A model generated the notes under the pieces. It did no database searches, had not been told where the DNA came from, and saw nothing but the letters and a program-made list of their open reading frames with translations. Shown one piece after another: positions 7,738 through 15,697 of a stretch of 35,086 nucleotides of DNA; the stretch's first letter is position 1; every line of letters begins with the position of its first letter. Source of the stretch: Mesorhizobium sp. B2-7-1 (lineage in GTDB: Bacteria; Pseudomonadota; Alphaproteobacteria; Rhizobiales; Rhizobiaceae); assembly GCF_006440735.1 (NCBI RefSeq), contig NZ_VFUA01000070.1, positions 1-35,086 on the forward strand, in the 5' to 3' direction. Position numbers and translations under genes: made by a program.

Positions 7738-8904
7738 ATGACCATTATCGAGACCCTGCGCGCCGAAGCGCGCGCCGCACCGGAAAGCGGCATCGTCGCC
7801 GTCATCAATCACGGCCGCCTGCGCGAAGGCCTGATCCCACTCTGGGCCGGTGAGGGCGATCTGCCGACGCCGGCCTTCATCAGCGATGCCGCCGCCAAAG
7901 GACTGGCCGACGGCGAGACGTTCTACACCTGGCAGAAGGGCATCCCCGCGCTCAGGCAGGCGCTCGCCCGCTACTACGCCAGGCATTTCGGCAAAACCTT
8001 CGCCGAGGAAGAGTTCATCGTCACCGGATCCGGCATGCATGCCATCCAACTGGCCATCGACGCGATCGCCGGCAGCGGCGACGAGGTGATCTACCTCTCG
8101 CCTGCCTGGCCGAACTTCGCCGCGGCCGCCGGCGTGGCGGGCGCCGTGCCGGTGCCGGTCACCCTCGACCAGTCCGGCAATGGCTGGTCCTGCGACGTCG
8201 ACAAGATCGCCTCCGCGATCACGCCGCGCACGAAGCTGTTGTTCATCAACACGCCGTCCAATCCGACCGGCTGGACGGCCGACAAGGAGACCCTCCAGGC
8301 GATCCTCGATCTCGCCCGGCAAAAGGGCCTGTGGATCATCGCCGACGAAATCTATTCGCTGTTCCACTACGGCCGTGGCCGCGCGCCCTCCTTCCTCGAC
8401 GTCGCCACGCCCGAAGACCGCATTCTGTTCGTCAACAGCTTCTCCAAGAACTGGGCGATGACTGGTTGGCGCGTCGGCTGGATCAAGACCCATCCCGCCT
8501 TGCAGCAGGTGTTCGAAAACCTGATCCAGTACTCGACCTCGGGCGTCGCCCAGTTCATGCAGCGCGGCGCGGTCGCCGCCCTCGACGAGGGCGACGGCTT
8601 CATCGCCGAACAGGTGGAGCGCACGCATGCCGCGCGCGACCTCGTCTGCGGCATCCTCGGCGAAACCGGCAAAGCGCGGTTCACCGTGCCGCAGGGCGCC
8701 TTCTACCTGTTTTTCAAGGTCGACGGCCTCACCGATGCCCGAAAAGCCGCCTTCGACATCGTCGACAACGCCAATGTCGGCCTGGCGCCCGGCACCGCCT
8801 TCGGTCCCGGCGGCGAAGCCTTCCTCAGGCTATGCTTCCACCGCCGCCTCGATCAGCTCGAGGAAGCCGCGCATCGCCTGGCGAAATGGATGAAGACCGT
8901 TTGA
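7738..8904 (+). CDS. Pyridoxal-phosphate aminotransferase, class I/II
   Basis: A 388-residue fold-type I aminotransferase of the aspartate-aminotransferase superfamily, cytosolic. The PLP lysine is Lys237 in NSFSKNWAMTGWRVGW. Other family marks are TWQKGIPALRQAL, TGSGMHAIQLAIDAI, the substrate/cofactor loop NTPSNPTGW and the cofactor-binding ADEIYSLFHYG. The ATG at 7738 gives the normal N-terminus. It is transcribed alone: the mscL terminator lies upstream and it converges on hemA 11 bases downstream. The amino donor and keto acid cannot be decided from sequence; automatic naming as aspartate aminotransferase would be a guess. Confidence 0.9.
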   Translation: MTIIETLRAEARAAPESGIVAVINHGRLREGLIPLWAGEGDLPTPAFISDAAAKGLADGETFYTWQKGIPALRQALARYYARHFGKTFAEEEFIVTGSGMHAIQLAIDAIAGSGDEVIYLSPAWPNFAAAAGVAGAVPVPVTLDQSGNGWSCDVDKIASAITPRTKLLFINTPSNPTGWTADKETLQAILDLARQKGLWIIADEIYSLFHYGRGRAPSFLDVATPEDRILFVNSFSKNWAMTGWRVGWIKTHPALQQVFENLIQYSTSGVAQFMQRGAVAALDEGDGFIAEQVERTHAARDLVCGILGETGKARFTVPQGAFYLFFKVDGLTDARKAAFDIVDNANVGLAPGTAFGPGGEAFLRLCFHRRLDQLEEAAHRLAKWMKTV

Positions 8905-8907
8905 GAC

Positions 8908-8925
8908 AGGCGGCTTCAGCCGCCT
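8908..8925. terminator. Hairpin shared by the converging aminotransferase and hemA ends
   Basis: AGGCGGC-TTCA-GCCGCCT is a perfect 7-bp stem. The hemA stop codon lies in the loop, and the hairpin starts 4 bases after the aminotransferase stop. It lacks a T run on either side, so it is a possible bidirectional terminator or RNA 3'-end stabiliser, not a textbook terminator. Confidence 0.5.
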
Positions 8926-10193
8926 GACTTCGGCACCAGGAGCGGAATGATCCGGTCGGTCTTGGCGACGGCGGGACGACCGGAGTTGGCATAGGGAATG
9001 CCCAGCGCATCCCAGGTCTCGACCAGCGCGTCCTGCAGCTCGGCGATCAGCGCGTCCGAATGAAACGGCGTCGGCGTGATGCGCAGCCGCTCGGTGCCGC
9101 GCGGCACAGTCGGATAGTTGATCGGCTGGATGTAGATGCCGTGCACGCCGAGCAGGCGGTCGCTGGCCATCTTGCAAAGCTCGGGGTCGCCGACCAGCAC
9201 CGGCACGATGTGAGTGGCCGATTCCATCACCGGCAAGCCCGCCGCGGAAAGGACCTGCTTGGTCCTGGCTGCCTGGCGCTGCTGCGCGTCGCGCTCGGCC
9301 TGCGAGCGTTTGAGGTGCCGGATCGAGGCGGTGGTCGCGGCGGCGATGGCCGGCGGCAGCGCCGTCGTGAAGATGAAGCCCGGCGCATAGGAACGCACGG
9401 CATCGATCACAGCGCTGGTGCTGGTGATGTAGCCGCCCAGCGTGCCGAAGGCCTTGGCCAGTGTGCCCTGGATGATGTCGACGCGGTCGGCCAGGCCTTC
9501 GCGCTCGGTGATGCCGCCGCCGCGCGGTCCGTACATGCCGACGGCATGGACTTCGTCGATATAGGTCATGGCGTTGTAGCGCTCGGCGAGCTCCACGATC
9601 TGCTTGATCGGTGCGATGTCGCCGTCCATCGAATAGACGCTTTCGAAGACGATCAGCTTGGCGCGTTCGCGGCCAGCCGCCTGCAGCAGGCTTTCCAGAT
9701 GCGCGACGTCGTTGTGGCGGAAGATCTTCTTTTCCGCGCCCGAGCGGCGCACGCCCTCGATCATCGAGGCATGGTTCAGCTCGTCCGAGATGATCAGGCA
9801 GTTGGGCAGAAGCCGGGCGATGGTCGAGATCGAAGCCTCGTTGGAGACGAAGCCGGAGGTGAAGACGAGTGCTGCTTGCTTGTCATGCAGGTCGGCGAGC
9901 TCATGCTCCAGCTCGACCAGCGGGTTGGACGTTCCGGAAATGTTGCGGGTGCCGCCGGCGCCCGAGCCCATCTTGCCGGCCGCGGCCTGGAAGGCGGTGA
10001 TCACATCCTCGTTCTGGCCCATGCCGAGATAGTCGTTGGAGCACCAGACGGTGATTTCCTGGGCGCGGCCGTTAGAACGCCAGATGGCGCGCGGGAACTT
10101 GCCCACCATGCGCTCGAGGTCGGCGAAAACGCGGTAGCGACGCTCGGCGTGGAGCTGGTCGATCGCATCTTCGAAGAACCGCTGGTAATTCAT
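8916..10193 (-). CDS. hemA: 5-aminolevulinate synthase
   Basis: This enzyme condenses glycine with succinyl-CoA to give 5-aminolevulinate, the first step of heme biosynthesis in alphaproteobacteria (C4/Shemin route), in the cytosol with PLP. At 425 residues it has the usual length. The N-terminus MNYQRFFEDAIDQLHAERRY is typical. The glycine-rich GSGAGGTRNISGTSNPLVEL, the DEVHAVGMYGPRGGGI stretch and the PLP Lys247 in GTLAKAFGTLGGY are all present. The C-terminal PINYPTVPRGTERLRITPTP motif is characteristic of ALAS. The ATG at 10193 is preceded by GGGAAG. It is monocistronic; no clear FNR or Irr site was recognised upstream. Confidence 0.97.
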   Translation of the reverse strand: MNYQRFFEDAIDQLHAERRYRVFADLERMVGKFPRAIWRSNGRAQEITVWCSNDYLGMGQNEDVITAFQAAAGKMGSGAGGTRNISGTSNPLVELEHELADLHDKQAALVFTSGFVSNEASISTIARLLPNCLIISDELNHASMIEGVRRSGAEKKIFRHNDVAHLESLLQAAGRERAKLIVFESVYSMDGDIAPIKQIVELAERYNAMTYIDEVHAVGMYGPRGGGITEREGLADRVDIIQGTLAKAFGTLGGYITSTSAVIDAVRSYAPGFIFTTALPPAIAAATTASIRHLKRSQAERDAQQRQAARTKQVLSAAGLPVMESATHIVPVLVGDPELCKMASDRLLGVHGIYIQPINYPTVPRGTERLRITPTPFHSDALIAELQDALVETWDALGIPYANSGRPAVAKTDRIIPLLVPKSGG

Positions 10194-10521
10194 GTCGGCT
10201 TCCCAATTTTGCGGCGGATCATAGTCATTGGCCTATGTTGCGTCCACCGCGCCCAACCGGTCAAAATGCCACGCCCCGGCCCTGTTCCTAACGATGCCGG
10301 ATCGTGGCCTATTCCCGGCTGTTTGAAGCAACTTTGTTTCAGTACGATGCCTCGGACGGGAGGAACTGTTACGGACTTAACATTATAGGGAGGCGTATGC
10401 ATATCGCCCAAAAGTGCACAGCGATTTTGGGGAACGACATAGGCTTTAACGGGCTTGCGGCGGGGTTTCCAGCACGGTGGCTGTTGAGACAGTTTCCGAT
10501 AAATCTTGATCAGCGAGGTAG
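10194..10521. other. Intergenic region between divergent hemA and the galE-like gene
   Basis: These 328 bases hold the divergent promoters of hemA and the epimerase gene and one palindromic repeat (10397-10440). Short open frames here do not look like proteins. No confident promoter hexamers were recognised. Confidence 0.6.
10397..10440. repeat. Short palindromic repeat, family 3 (single copy here)
   Basis: Inner arms CCCAAAA and TTTTGGG flank GTGCACAGCGA; outer parts ATATCG and CGACAT pair imperfectly. The loop GTGCACAGCG resembles the GTGnGnAGCGG loops of families 1 and 2, suggesting related mobile palindromes. Only this copy was seen in the window. Confidence 0.6.
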
Positions 10522-11520
10522 ATGATGACGGTTTTGGTGACGGGCGGTGCCGGCTATATCGGCAGCCATATGGTCTGGGAGCTGCTAGACGCCGGCGAGA
10601 GCGTCGTGGTGCTCGACCGGCTTTCCACCGGCTTCGAATGGGCGGTGGCTCCGGAAGCAAAGCTGGTCGTCGGCGACGTCGCCGACCGCGACCTGGTCGG
10701 CCGGATCATCCGTGAGAACAAGGTCGACGCCATCATCCACTTCGCCGGCTCGATCGTGGTGCCGGAATCGGTTGCCGACCCGCTCGGTTACTACGAGAAC
10801 AACACCTGCAAGACCCGCACGCTGATCGAAACCGCGGTGCGTGAAGGCGTGCCGCATTTCATCTTCTCCTCCACCGCCGCCGTCTATGGCGGCGCCGGGC
10901 TGGAGCCGGTGCGCGAGGACGCCCGCCTTGCGCCGGAATCGCCCTATGGCCTTTCCAAGCTGATGAGCGAATGGATGCTGCGCGACGCGGCGCTCGCGCA
11001 CGACATCCGCTACACAGCGCTGCGCTATTTCAATGTCGCCGGCGCCGATCCCAAGGGCCGCACCGGACAGTCGACGCCCGGCGCCACGCATCTCATCAAG
11101 GTCGCCTGCGAGACCGCGCTCGGCAAGCGCCCCTTCATGCAGGTCTTCGGCAATGATTATCCGACGCCGGACGGCACCTGCATGCGCGACTACATCCATG
11201 TCAGCGACCTCGCCGCAGCGCACCGGCTGGCGCTGCAGCGGCTGCGCGACGGGGGAAATAGCCTCGTCGCCAATTGCGGCTACAGCCACGGCTATTCGGT
11301 GCTCGAGGTGATCGACAGTGTGCGCCGCGCCTTCGGCCATGACTTCGATGTCCGCATGGGGGATCGCCGGCCGGGCGACGCCGCCGCCGTGGTCGCCAAT
11401 TCGGAGCTTGCGCGCAAGGAACTCGGCTGGACGCCGAAGCGCGACGATCTCGACCTGATCGTCAACGATGCCTTGGCCTGGGAGCGCATCCTGACGACCA
11501 AGAACTCGGCGCGAAACTAA
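10522..11520 (+). CDS. galE: UDP-glucose 4-epimerase (extended SDR)
   Basis: A 332-residue NAD-dependent extended short-chain dehydrogenase that interconverts UDP-glucose and UDP-galactose, supplying galactose for surface polysaccharides. NAD binds at TGGAGYIGSHMVWELL near the N-terminus. The catalytic set is present: SSTAAVYG (serine/threonine) and YGLSK with Tyr142. GalE marks include ALRYFNVAGADPKGRTGQ, FGNDYPTPDGTCMRDYIHV and the C-terminal RRPGDAAAVVANSELARKEL. There are two possible starts, ATG 10522 or ATG 10525, after GAGGT; the second has better spacing. Many rhizobia carry several galE-like genes and this one could be exoB, so the exact role is inferred. Tandem palindromes begin right after its stop. 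Confidence 0.92.
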   Translation: MMTVLVTGGAGYIGSHMVWELLDAGESVVVLDRLSTGFEWAVAPEAKLVVGDVADRDLVGRIIRENKVDAIIHFAGSIVVPESVADPLGYYENNTCKTRTLIETAVREGVPHFIFSSTAAVYGGAGLEPVREDARLAPESPYGLSKLMSEWMLRDAALAHDIRYTALRYFNVAGADPKGRTGQSTPGATHLIKVACETALGKRPFMQVFGNDYPTPDGTCMRDYIHVSDLAAAHRLALQRLRDGGNSLVANCGYSHGYSVLEVIDSVRRAFGHDFDVRMGDRRPGDAAAVVANSELARKELGWTPKRDDLDLIVNDALAWERILTTKNSARN

Positions 11521-11563
11521 GCAATTCCAGGAAAGTGTGCAGCGGTTTTCCGTCCGGAATTGC
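11521..11563. repeat. Short palindromic repeat, family 2 (copy a)
   Basis: GCAATTCC (11521-11528) and GGAATTGC (11556-11563) are perfect 8-bp arms; inner GGAAA and TTTTCC continue the stem around GTGTGCAGCGG. It begins immediately after the galE stop codon, so it may fold at the galE mRNA end. Confidence 0.8.
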
Positions 11564-11577
11564 GTAACGAACTGAAC

Positions 11578-11643
11578 GATTCCAGGAAAACTGTGTAGCG
11601 GTTGGGTTCGGCGACGTCGCCGGAGCTTTCCGTCCGGAATTGC
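11578..11643. repeat. Short palindromic repeat, family 2 (copy b, with enlarged loop)
   Basis: This is a second, direct-orientation copy 14 bases after copy a: GATTCCAGGAAAA ... CTTTCCGTCCGGAATTGC. Its loop is about 20 bases longer and contains the perfect 12-bp palindrome GGCGACGTCGCC (11610-11621). One outer arm has decayed (GATTCC instead of GCAATTCC). Confidence 0.75.
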
Positions 11644-11759
11644 GTAATGAGACTGAGCTGTTGGGCCAAGGGCTCGTCCGGCGCGTTTAGACGCGGTATT
11701 GAGGCTCGTTCGGGCAGCGCACGGAGGCGCGCTGCCCGGTTCGATCCTGAGGGGACGGC

Positions 11760-13016
11760 ATGAAGGTCTTGGTTCTCGGCGCCGGCGTGGTTGGCACGGC
11801 GGCCGCCTATTATCTGGCAAAAGACGGTCACGAGGTGACGGTGATCGAGCGCCATGAAACGGCGGCGCGCGGCACTAGCCAGTCGAATGCCGGCCTGGTG
11901 TCGCCGGGCGACGCCACCGCGTGGGCCTCGCCCGCCGCGCTGAAGACCTTTCTGCGCGCGCTCTGGAACCACGACCTCGGCATCAAGGTGAGACTCCGCC
12001 TCGATCCCTATTTCTATGCCTGGAGCCTGCGTTTCCTGCGCGAATGCACCGTGAAGCGGCTGCGCGCCAACACCGACATCAAGCTGAGACTCGCGCTCCA
12101 TTCGCGCGCGTGCATCAATCAACTGTCGGAGGAAACCGGCATCCATTACGACGAGCGCAAGAAGGGCATTCTCTACTTTTTCCGCACGCAGAAGAGCCTC
12201 GACACCGGCACCGACAATTACCGCTATCTCGGCGAGCACGGCCTGCCGATCGAGATCGTCGGCCGCGAGCGGCTGGTCGAGCTGGAGCCTGGTCTTGCCG
12301 GCGTGAAGGAAAAGATCGCCGGCGGCATCTATTCGCCGATCGACCAGACCGGCGATTCCAAGCAGTTCACGGATAACCTTGCCGCCTATGCGGCCAAGAA
12401 GCTCGGCGTCAAATTCCTGTTCGGCACGACGATCCAGGGCCTCGACATCGAGGGCGAGCGGGTGCGCGCTGTCATGACTTCGGCAGGGCCTGTGACGGGT
12501 GACGCCGTCGTCATCTCCATGGGGCCGGAAAGCGGTCTGCTCGGCCGCCGCTACGGCGTCGACCTGCCGGTCTACCCGGTGAAGGGCTATACCGCGACGA
12601 TTCCCCTGGAGGACGAAAGCAAGGGCCCGACCATGGGCGGCGCCGACGAGGACCGGCTGATCGGCTATTCCAGGTTGGGCAATCGACTGCGCATGTCCTC
12701 GACGGCCGAATTCACCGGCTTCGACCGCAACTTCAAGCCCGGCGATTTCAGAACCATCCTGGAAACCGGCAAGGACCTTTTCCCGGGCGCCTTCGACGAG
12801 AAGAAGGCCGTGCTATGGGCAGGTCTGCGGCCGATGATGCCGAATTCAGTGCCGGTCATCGGCCAAGCGAAATACCGCAACCTCTATCTCGATACCGGCC
12901 ATGGCCATGTCGGCTGGACCATGGCCTGCGGCTCAGGCCAATTCCTGGCCGACGTGGTCGCCGGCCGCAAGCCGCAGATCGATCCCAAAGGATTGCTGTA
13001 CGGGGCGGCGCGCTGA
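11760..13016 (+). CDS. dadA: D-amino acid dehydrogenase (DadA-like FAD oxidoreductase)
   Basis: A 418-residue DAO-family flavoprotein that oxidises D-amino acids to 2-oxo acids, passing electrons to the respiratory chain at the inner membrane face. The FAD Rossmann motif GAGVVGTAAAYYLAKDGHEV is at residues 7-26, followed by a second FAD-contacting segment TSQSNAGLVSPGDATAWASP. The C-terminal WAGLRPMMPNSVPVIG and TGHGHVGWTMACGSGQ motifs are typical of DadA. The ATG at 11760 is preceded by GAGGGGAC. It converges on rhaK with 10 bases between stops. No alanine racemase or Lrp-like regulator is adjacent, so it may serve a general role; the symbol is by homology only. Confidence 0.87.
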   Translation: MKVLVLGAGVVGTAAAYYLAKDGHEVTVIERHETAARGTSQSNAGLVSPGDATAWASPAALKTFLRALWNHDLGIKVRLRLDPYFYAWSLRFLRECTVKRLRANTDIKLRLALHSRACINQLSEETGIHYDERKKGILYFFRTQKSLDTGTDNYRYLGEHGLPIEIVGRERLVELEPGLAGVKEKIAGGIYSPIDQTGDSKQFTDNLAAYAAKKLGVKFLFGTTIQGLDIEGERVRAVMTSAGPVTGDAVVISMGPESGLLGRRYGVDLPVYPVKGYTATIPLEDESKGPTMGGADEDRLIGYSRLGNRLRMSSTAEFTGFDRNFKPGDFRTILETGKDLFPGAFDEKKAVLWAGLRPMMPNSVPVIGQAKYRNLYLDTGHGHVGWTMACGSGQFLADVVAGRKPQIDPKGLLYGAAR

Positions 13017-13026
13017 GCCGGCTGGC

Positions 13027-14385
13027 TTACGCGGTGGCGACCTTCCGCCACGCTTGCCCGTAGGCTTGCCAGGCCGGATCGGCCGGGGGTTCGGTCCGCT
13101 TGCCCTTACTCATCGCGGGCACACCGTCCGACGCCAACAGCGCGGCGCCAATGCTGGTCCCGGTCGACGTCTCCGACGCAACGACGGGCCGCCCCGTCGC
13201 TGCCGCCAGCATGCGGTTGAAAAGCTGGTTCTGCGCGAAAGGCCCTTCGACCGTCGTCGTCCCGTTACCGCCGATCAGCTCCAGGCAGGTCGCGGTCATC
13301 AGCGCCAGATAGAACGAGATGGTGGCGAAGCGCCGGCCAGGGCTCAAGTTCTCGGCATTGACCCACTGTGCGTCACGATGCGGGAATGGCCCGGAGCCCT
13401 GTTGGGTGGAAGGCAGCAGCAAGACCTGGCGCGCTAGCACAGCGGCGACATCGGCTTCGCTCCATTCCTGCGGCTGGCCGTCGGTCAGCAGCGAGAACTC
13501 GCGCCCGCCCATGAAGCGGGCCGAAGGCACCGGGTCGCCGAGCGCGTTGACATTGACCAGCGTGTCGCGCGCCGCATCGAGCTCGACCTTCCGGCCGCCG
13601 ACCGCCATCGACACCACCCATGTGCCGGTCGAAACGACCGAGAAGGGTGGCCGATCGGCCAACAGATGCGGCAGCAGCGAGGCGTTGGAGTCGTGCAGGC
13701 CGCAGAACATGGGAGTCGCGGGATCGAGACCCGTCTGTCGCGCAATCGCCGGCAGGATCGAGCCGAGCCTGTCCTTCGCCGGCCGCACCGGCGCCATCAG
13801 AAGGCGCCAGCCCATCCTGTCGACCAGCGACGAGTAATCGGATGTCCAGGGGTTCCACAGATCGGTATGGCAGCCGAGCGACGTCACCTCATTGGCGGCA
13901 ACCCCGGTCAGCCGCAGTGCCCAGTATTGCGGGTACGTCAGCATCGCGGCGGCCTTGGCGAATTGCGCCGGGAAACGCTTCTCAAGCCAGAAGAACTGCG
14001 CGCCGAGATTGAGGCCGATCGGCAGCCGCGGCGTGCCTGTTTCGGCGAAGGGCGGACGCACGGCGTCATAGCCGGCCGCAAGCTCGTCCGGGCCGTCGAA
14101 TTCGTAGTCGAGCACCGGCAGCGCCAACTCACCAGCGGCGTCGACCAGCGCGCCGGTCGCGCCATGCGTGGTGATCGATATCGCATCGATCCGCCGCTCG
14201 CGGTTGAGATCGGACAGGCTGTCGAGGATGAAGGTCCACAGCGCCTCGACATCGTGATGCGGGTAGGGCGCTTGGCGTACCGGCGTGTTGGCGATACGGC
14301 GCAACGCGATCTCGCTTAATGTCGCGAGATCGACCAGCGCTACCTTGGCGTTGGTCTTGCCGATATCGATGACGGCGACGATCAT
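13027..14385 (-). CDS. rhaK: FGGY-family carbohydrate kinase, L-rhamnulokinase
   Basis: A 452-residue sugar kinase, probably converting L-rhamnulose to L-rhamnulose 1-phosphate with ATP in the cytosol. The N-terminal phosphate motif is DIGKTNAKVALVD; other marks are GLHDSNASLLPHLLADRPPF, SVVSTGTWVVSMAVGG and the C-terminal IGGNGTTTVEGPFAQNQLFN. I chose ATG 14385, which overlaps the mutarotase stop by four bases (ATGA) and begins directly at the kinase fold; a start at 14469 would add 28 residues without homology. It is last in the rhaRSTPQUK-type transcription unit. In Rhizobium leguminosarum, RhaK is also known to be needed for activity of the rhamnose ABC transporter; the same is plausible here. 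Confidence 0.9.
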   Translation of the reverse strand: MIVAVIDIGKTNAKVALVDLATLSEIALRRIANTPVRQAPYPHHDVEALWTFILDSLSDLNRERRIDAISITTHGATGALVDAAGELALPVLDYEFDGPDELAAGYDAVRPPFAETGTPRLPIGLNLGAQFFWLEKRFPAQFAKAAAMLTYPQYWALRLTGVAANEVTSLGCHTDLWNPWTSDYSSLVDRMGWRLLMAPVRPAKDRLGSILPAIARQTGLDPATPMFCGLHDSNASLLPHLLADRPPFSVVSTGTWVVSMAVGGRKVELDAARDTLVNVNALGDPVPSARFMGGREFSLLTDGQPQEWSEADVAAVLARQVLLLPSTQQGSGPFPHRDAQWVNAENLSPGRRFATISFYLALMTATCLELIGGNGTTTVEGPFAQNQLFNRMLAAATGRPVVASETSTGTSIGAALLASDGVPAMSKGKRTEPPADPAWQAYGQAWRKVATA

Positions 14386-14696
14386 GCCATATGGAACATT
14401 GTTTCCAGCGGCACCGCCACCGGCTCGTTGTCGGCCCTGGTCTCCATCACATCGGCCATATGCGCCCACCAGCGCTGCATCACGGGGTGCTTGGGCAGGT
14501 CGGCCATGCCGTGATCGTCACGCCGCCACAGCACCCCGAACAGGATGTTGCTCTCCTCGTCGAGATGGATCGAATAGTCGGAGACGCCGGCCTGTTTCAG
14601 CAGCGCCACCAGCTCCGGCCAGATCTCGTCATGGCGGCGCTTGTACTCGGCCTTCATGCCGGGGTTGAGCTTCATCTTGAAGGCGTATTTTTCCAT
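14382..14696 (-). CDS. rhaM: L-rhamnose mutarotase
   Basis: A 104-residue cytosolic protein that interconverts the alpha and beta anomers of L-rhamnose. Family marks are MEKYAFKMKLNPGMKAEYKR, the RHDEIWPELVALLKQAGVSD helix, YSIHLDEESNILFGVLWR and the HPVMQRWWAHMADVME segment that contains active-site residues. Length is exactly that of the family. Its ATG overlaps the last base of the preceding permease stop (TGATG), and its stop overlaps the kinase start, so it is translationally coupled on both sides. In rhizobia this gene is named rhaU. Confidence 0.96.
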   Translation of the reverse strand: MEKYAFKMKLNPGMKAEYKRRHDEIWPELVALLKQAGVSDYSIHLDEESNILFGVLWRRDDHGMADLPKHPVMQRWWAHMADVMETRADNEPVAVPLETMFHMA

Positions 14697-15697
14697 CAGG
14701 CGAAGCGCCCTTCGCGCAGCCGCCGCCAGACGATCGGCAACGCGATGACGATGATCAGCAACAGGCCGATGAAGATCGACATGACGATGCCGGGCACGTT
14801 GAGCAGGCCGAGGCCGAACGTCACCAGCCCCATGATGAAGGCGGCGAGCACGACACCGAGGATGCTGCCGGCGCCGCCGAGGATCGAGACGCCGCCGAGC
14901 ACCACCATGGTGATGGCCTCGAGCTCATAGCCCTGCGCGATCGACGGCCTTGTCGAACCGAGCCGTGAGGTGATCAGCACGGAGGCGATGCCCGACATCA
15001 GCCCGGTCAGGCAGAACAGGATGAATTTGATGCGGGCAACGCGCACGCCGGAGAACTGGCAGGCGACCGGATTGTAGCCGATGGCGAAGACCCGGCGGCC
15101 GAAGCTCGTGCGGTGCAGCACGAACCAGTAGATCAAAGCCGCGACGAGGAACAACGCCAGCTCGAACGAGAAGACCCACCAGACATAGCCCTGGCCGAAG
15201 AAGGCGAAGCTTTCCGGATAGCCTTTGTAGGCCTGGTCGCCGAGGATGATGAAGGCGATGCCGCGGAACAGGCTCATCGTGCCGATGGTGACGACGATGG
15301 ACGGCAGGCCGAGCCGGGTGACGAGCAGCCCGTTGAAGGCGCCGCAGGCCAGGCCGACGACGATGCCGATCGCCACCAGCACCGGGGTGCCGGCGCCGGC
15401 CTGCACGGCCATGCCCATCATGGTCGAGGCCAAAGCCACGATCGCGGCGACCGACAGGTCGATCTCGCCCGAGATGATCAGCAGCGCCATGGCGAGCGCG
15501 ATCAGCCCCTTTTCGGTGAAGTTGAAGGTCAGGTCCGACAGCGACCACGGATCGAGGAAATAGGGCGAAGCGAAACTGTTGATTACGAAGATGGCGACCG
15601 CGATGACGACCAGCAGCGCCTCCCAGGAGAAGATCGCCGAGGAAAGCGGCTTGTCGAGCCGGTCGGGGATATGGCGCGGGGCAGGGGCGTCGGTCAT
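14696..15697 (-). CDS. rhaQ: Rhamnose ABC transporter permease (second)
   Basis: A 333-residue inner-membrane permease of the RbsC/branched-chain-like family (carbohydrate uptake class 2). It has about ten hydrophobic segments. Family marks are LIALAMALLIISGEIDLSVA near the third helix, the LVTRLGLPSIVVTIGTMSLF and FRGIAFIILGDQ region, the cytoplasmic coupling segment SFGRRVFAIGYNPVACQFSG, and ITMVVLGGVSILGGAGSILG. It pairs with the permease encoded just upstream (4-base overlap) to make a heterodimeric channel driven by RhaT. The P/Q naming follows the R. leguminosarum gene order and is inferred from position. Confidence 0.92.
   Translation of the reverse strand: MTDAPAPRHIPDRLDKPLSSAIFSWEALLVVIAVAIFVINSFASPYFLDPWSLSDLTFNFTEKGLIALAMALLIISGEIDLSVAAIVALASTMMGMAVQAGAGTPVLVAIGIVVGLACGAFNGLLVTRLGLPSIVVTIGTMSLFRGIAFIILGDQAYKGYPESFAFFGQGYVWWVFSFELALFLVAALIYWFVLHRTSFGRRVFAIGYNPVACQFSGVRVARIKFILFCLTGLMSGIASVLITSRLGSTRPSIAQGYELEAITMVVLGGVSILGGAGSILGVVLAAFIMGLVTFGLGLLNVPGIVMSIFIGLLLIIVIALPIVWRRLREGRFA

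Noticed and set aside
6895..8628. 577-residue open frame on the minus strand
   Set aside because: It overlaps mscL and the aminotransferase on the opposite strand, both certain genes.
10304..10525. 73-residue open frame upstream of galE
   Set aside because: It runs through a palindromic repeat, has no ribosome site and resembles no protein.
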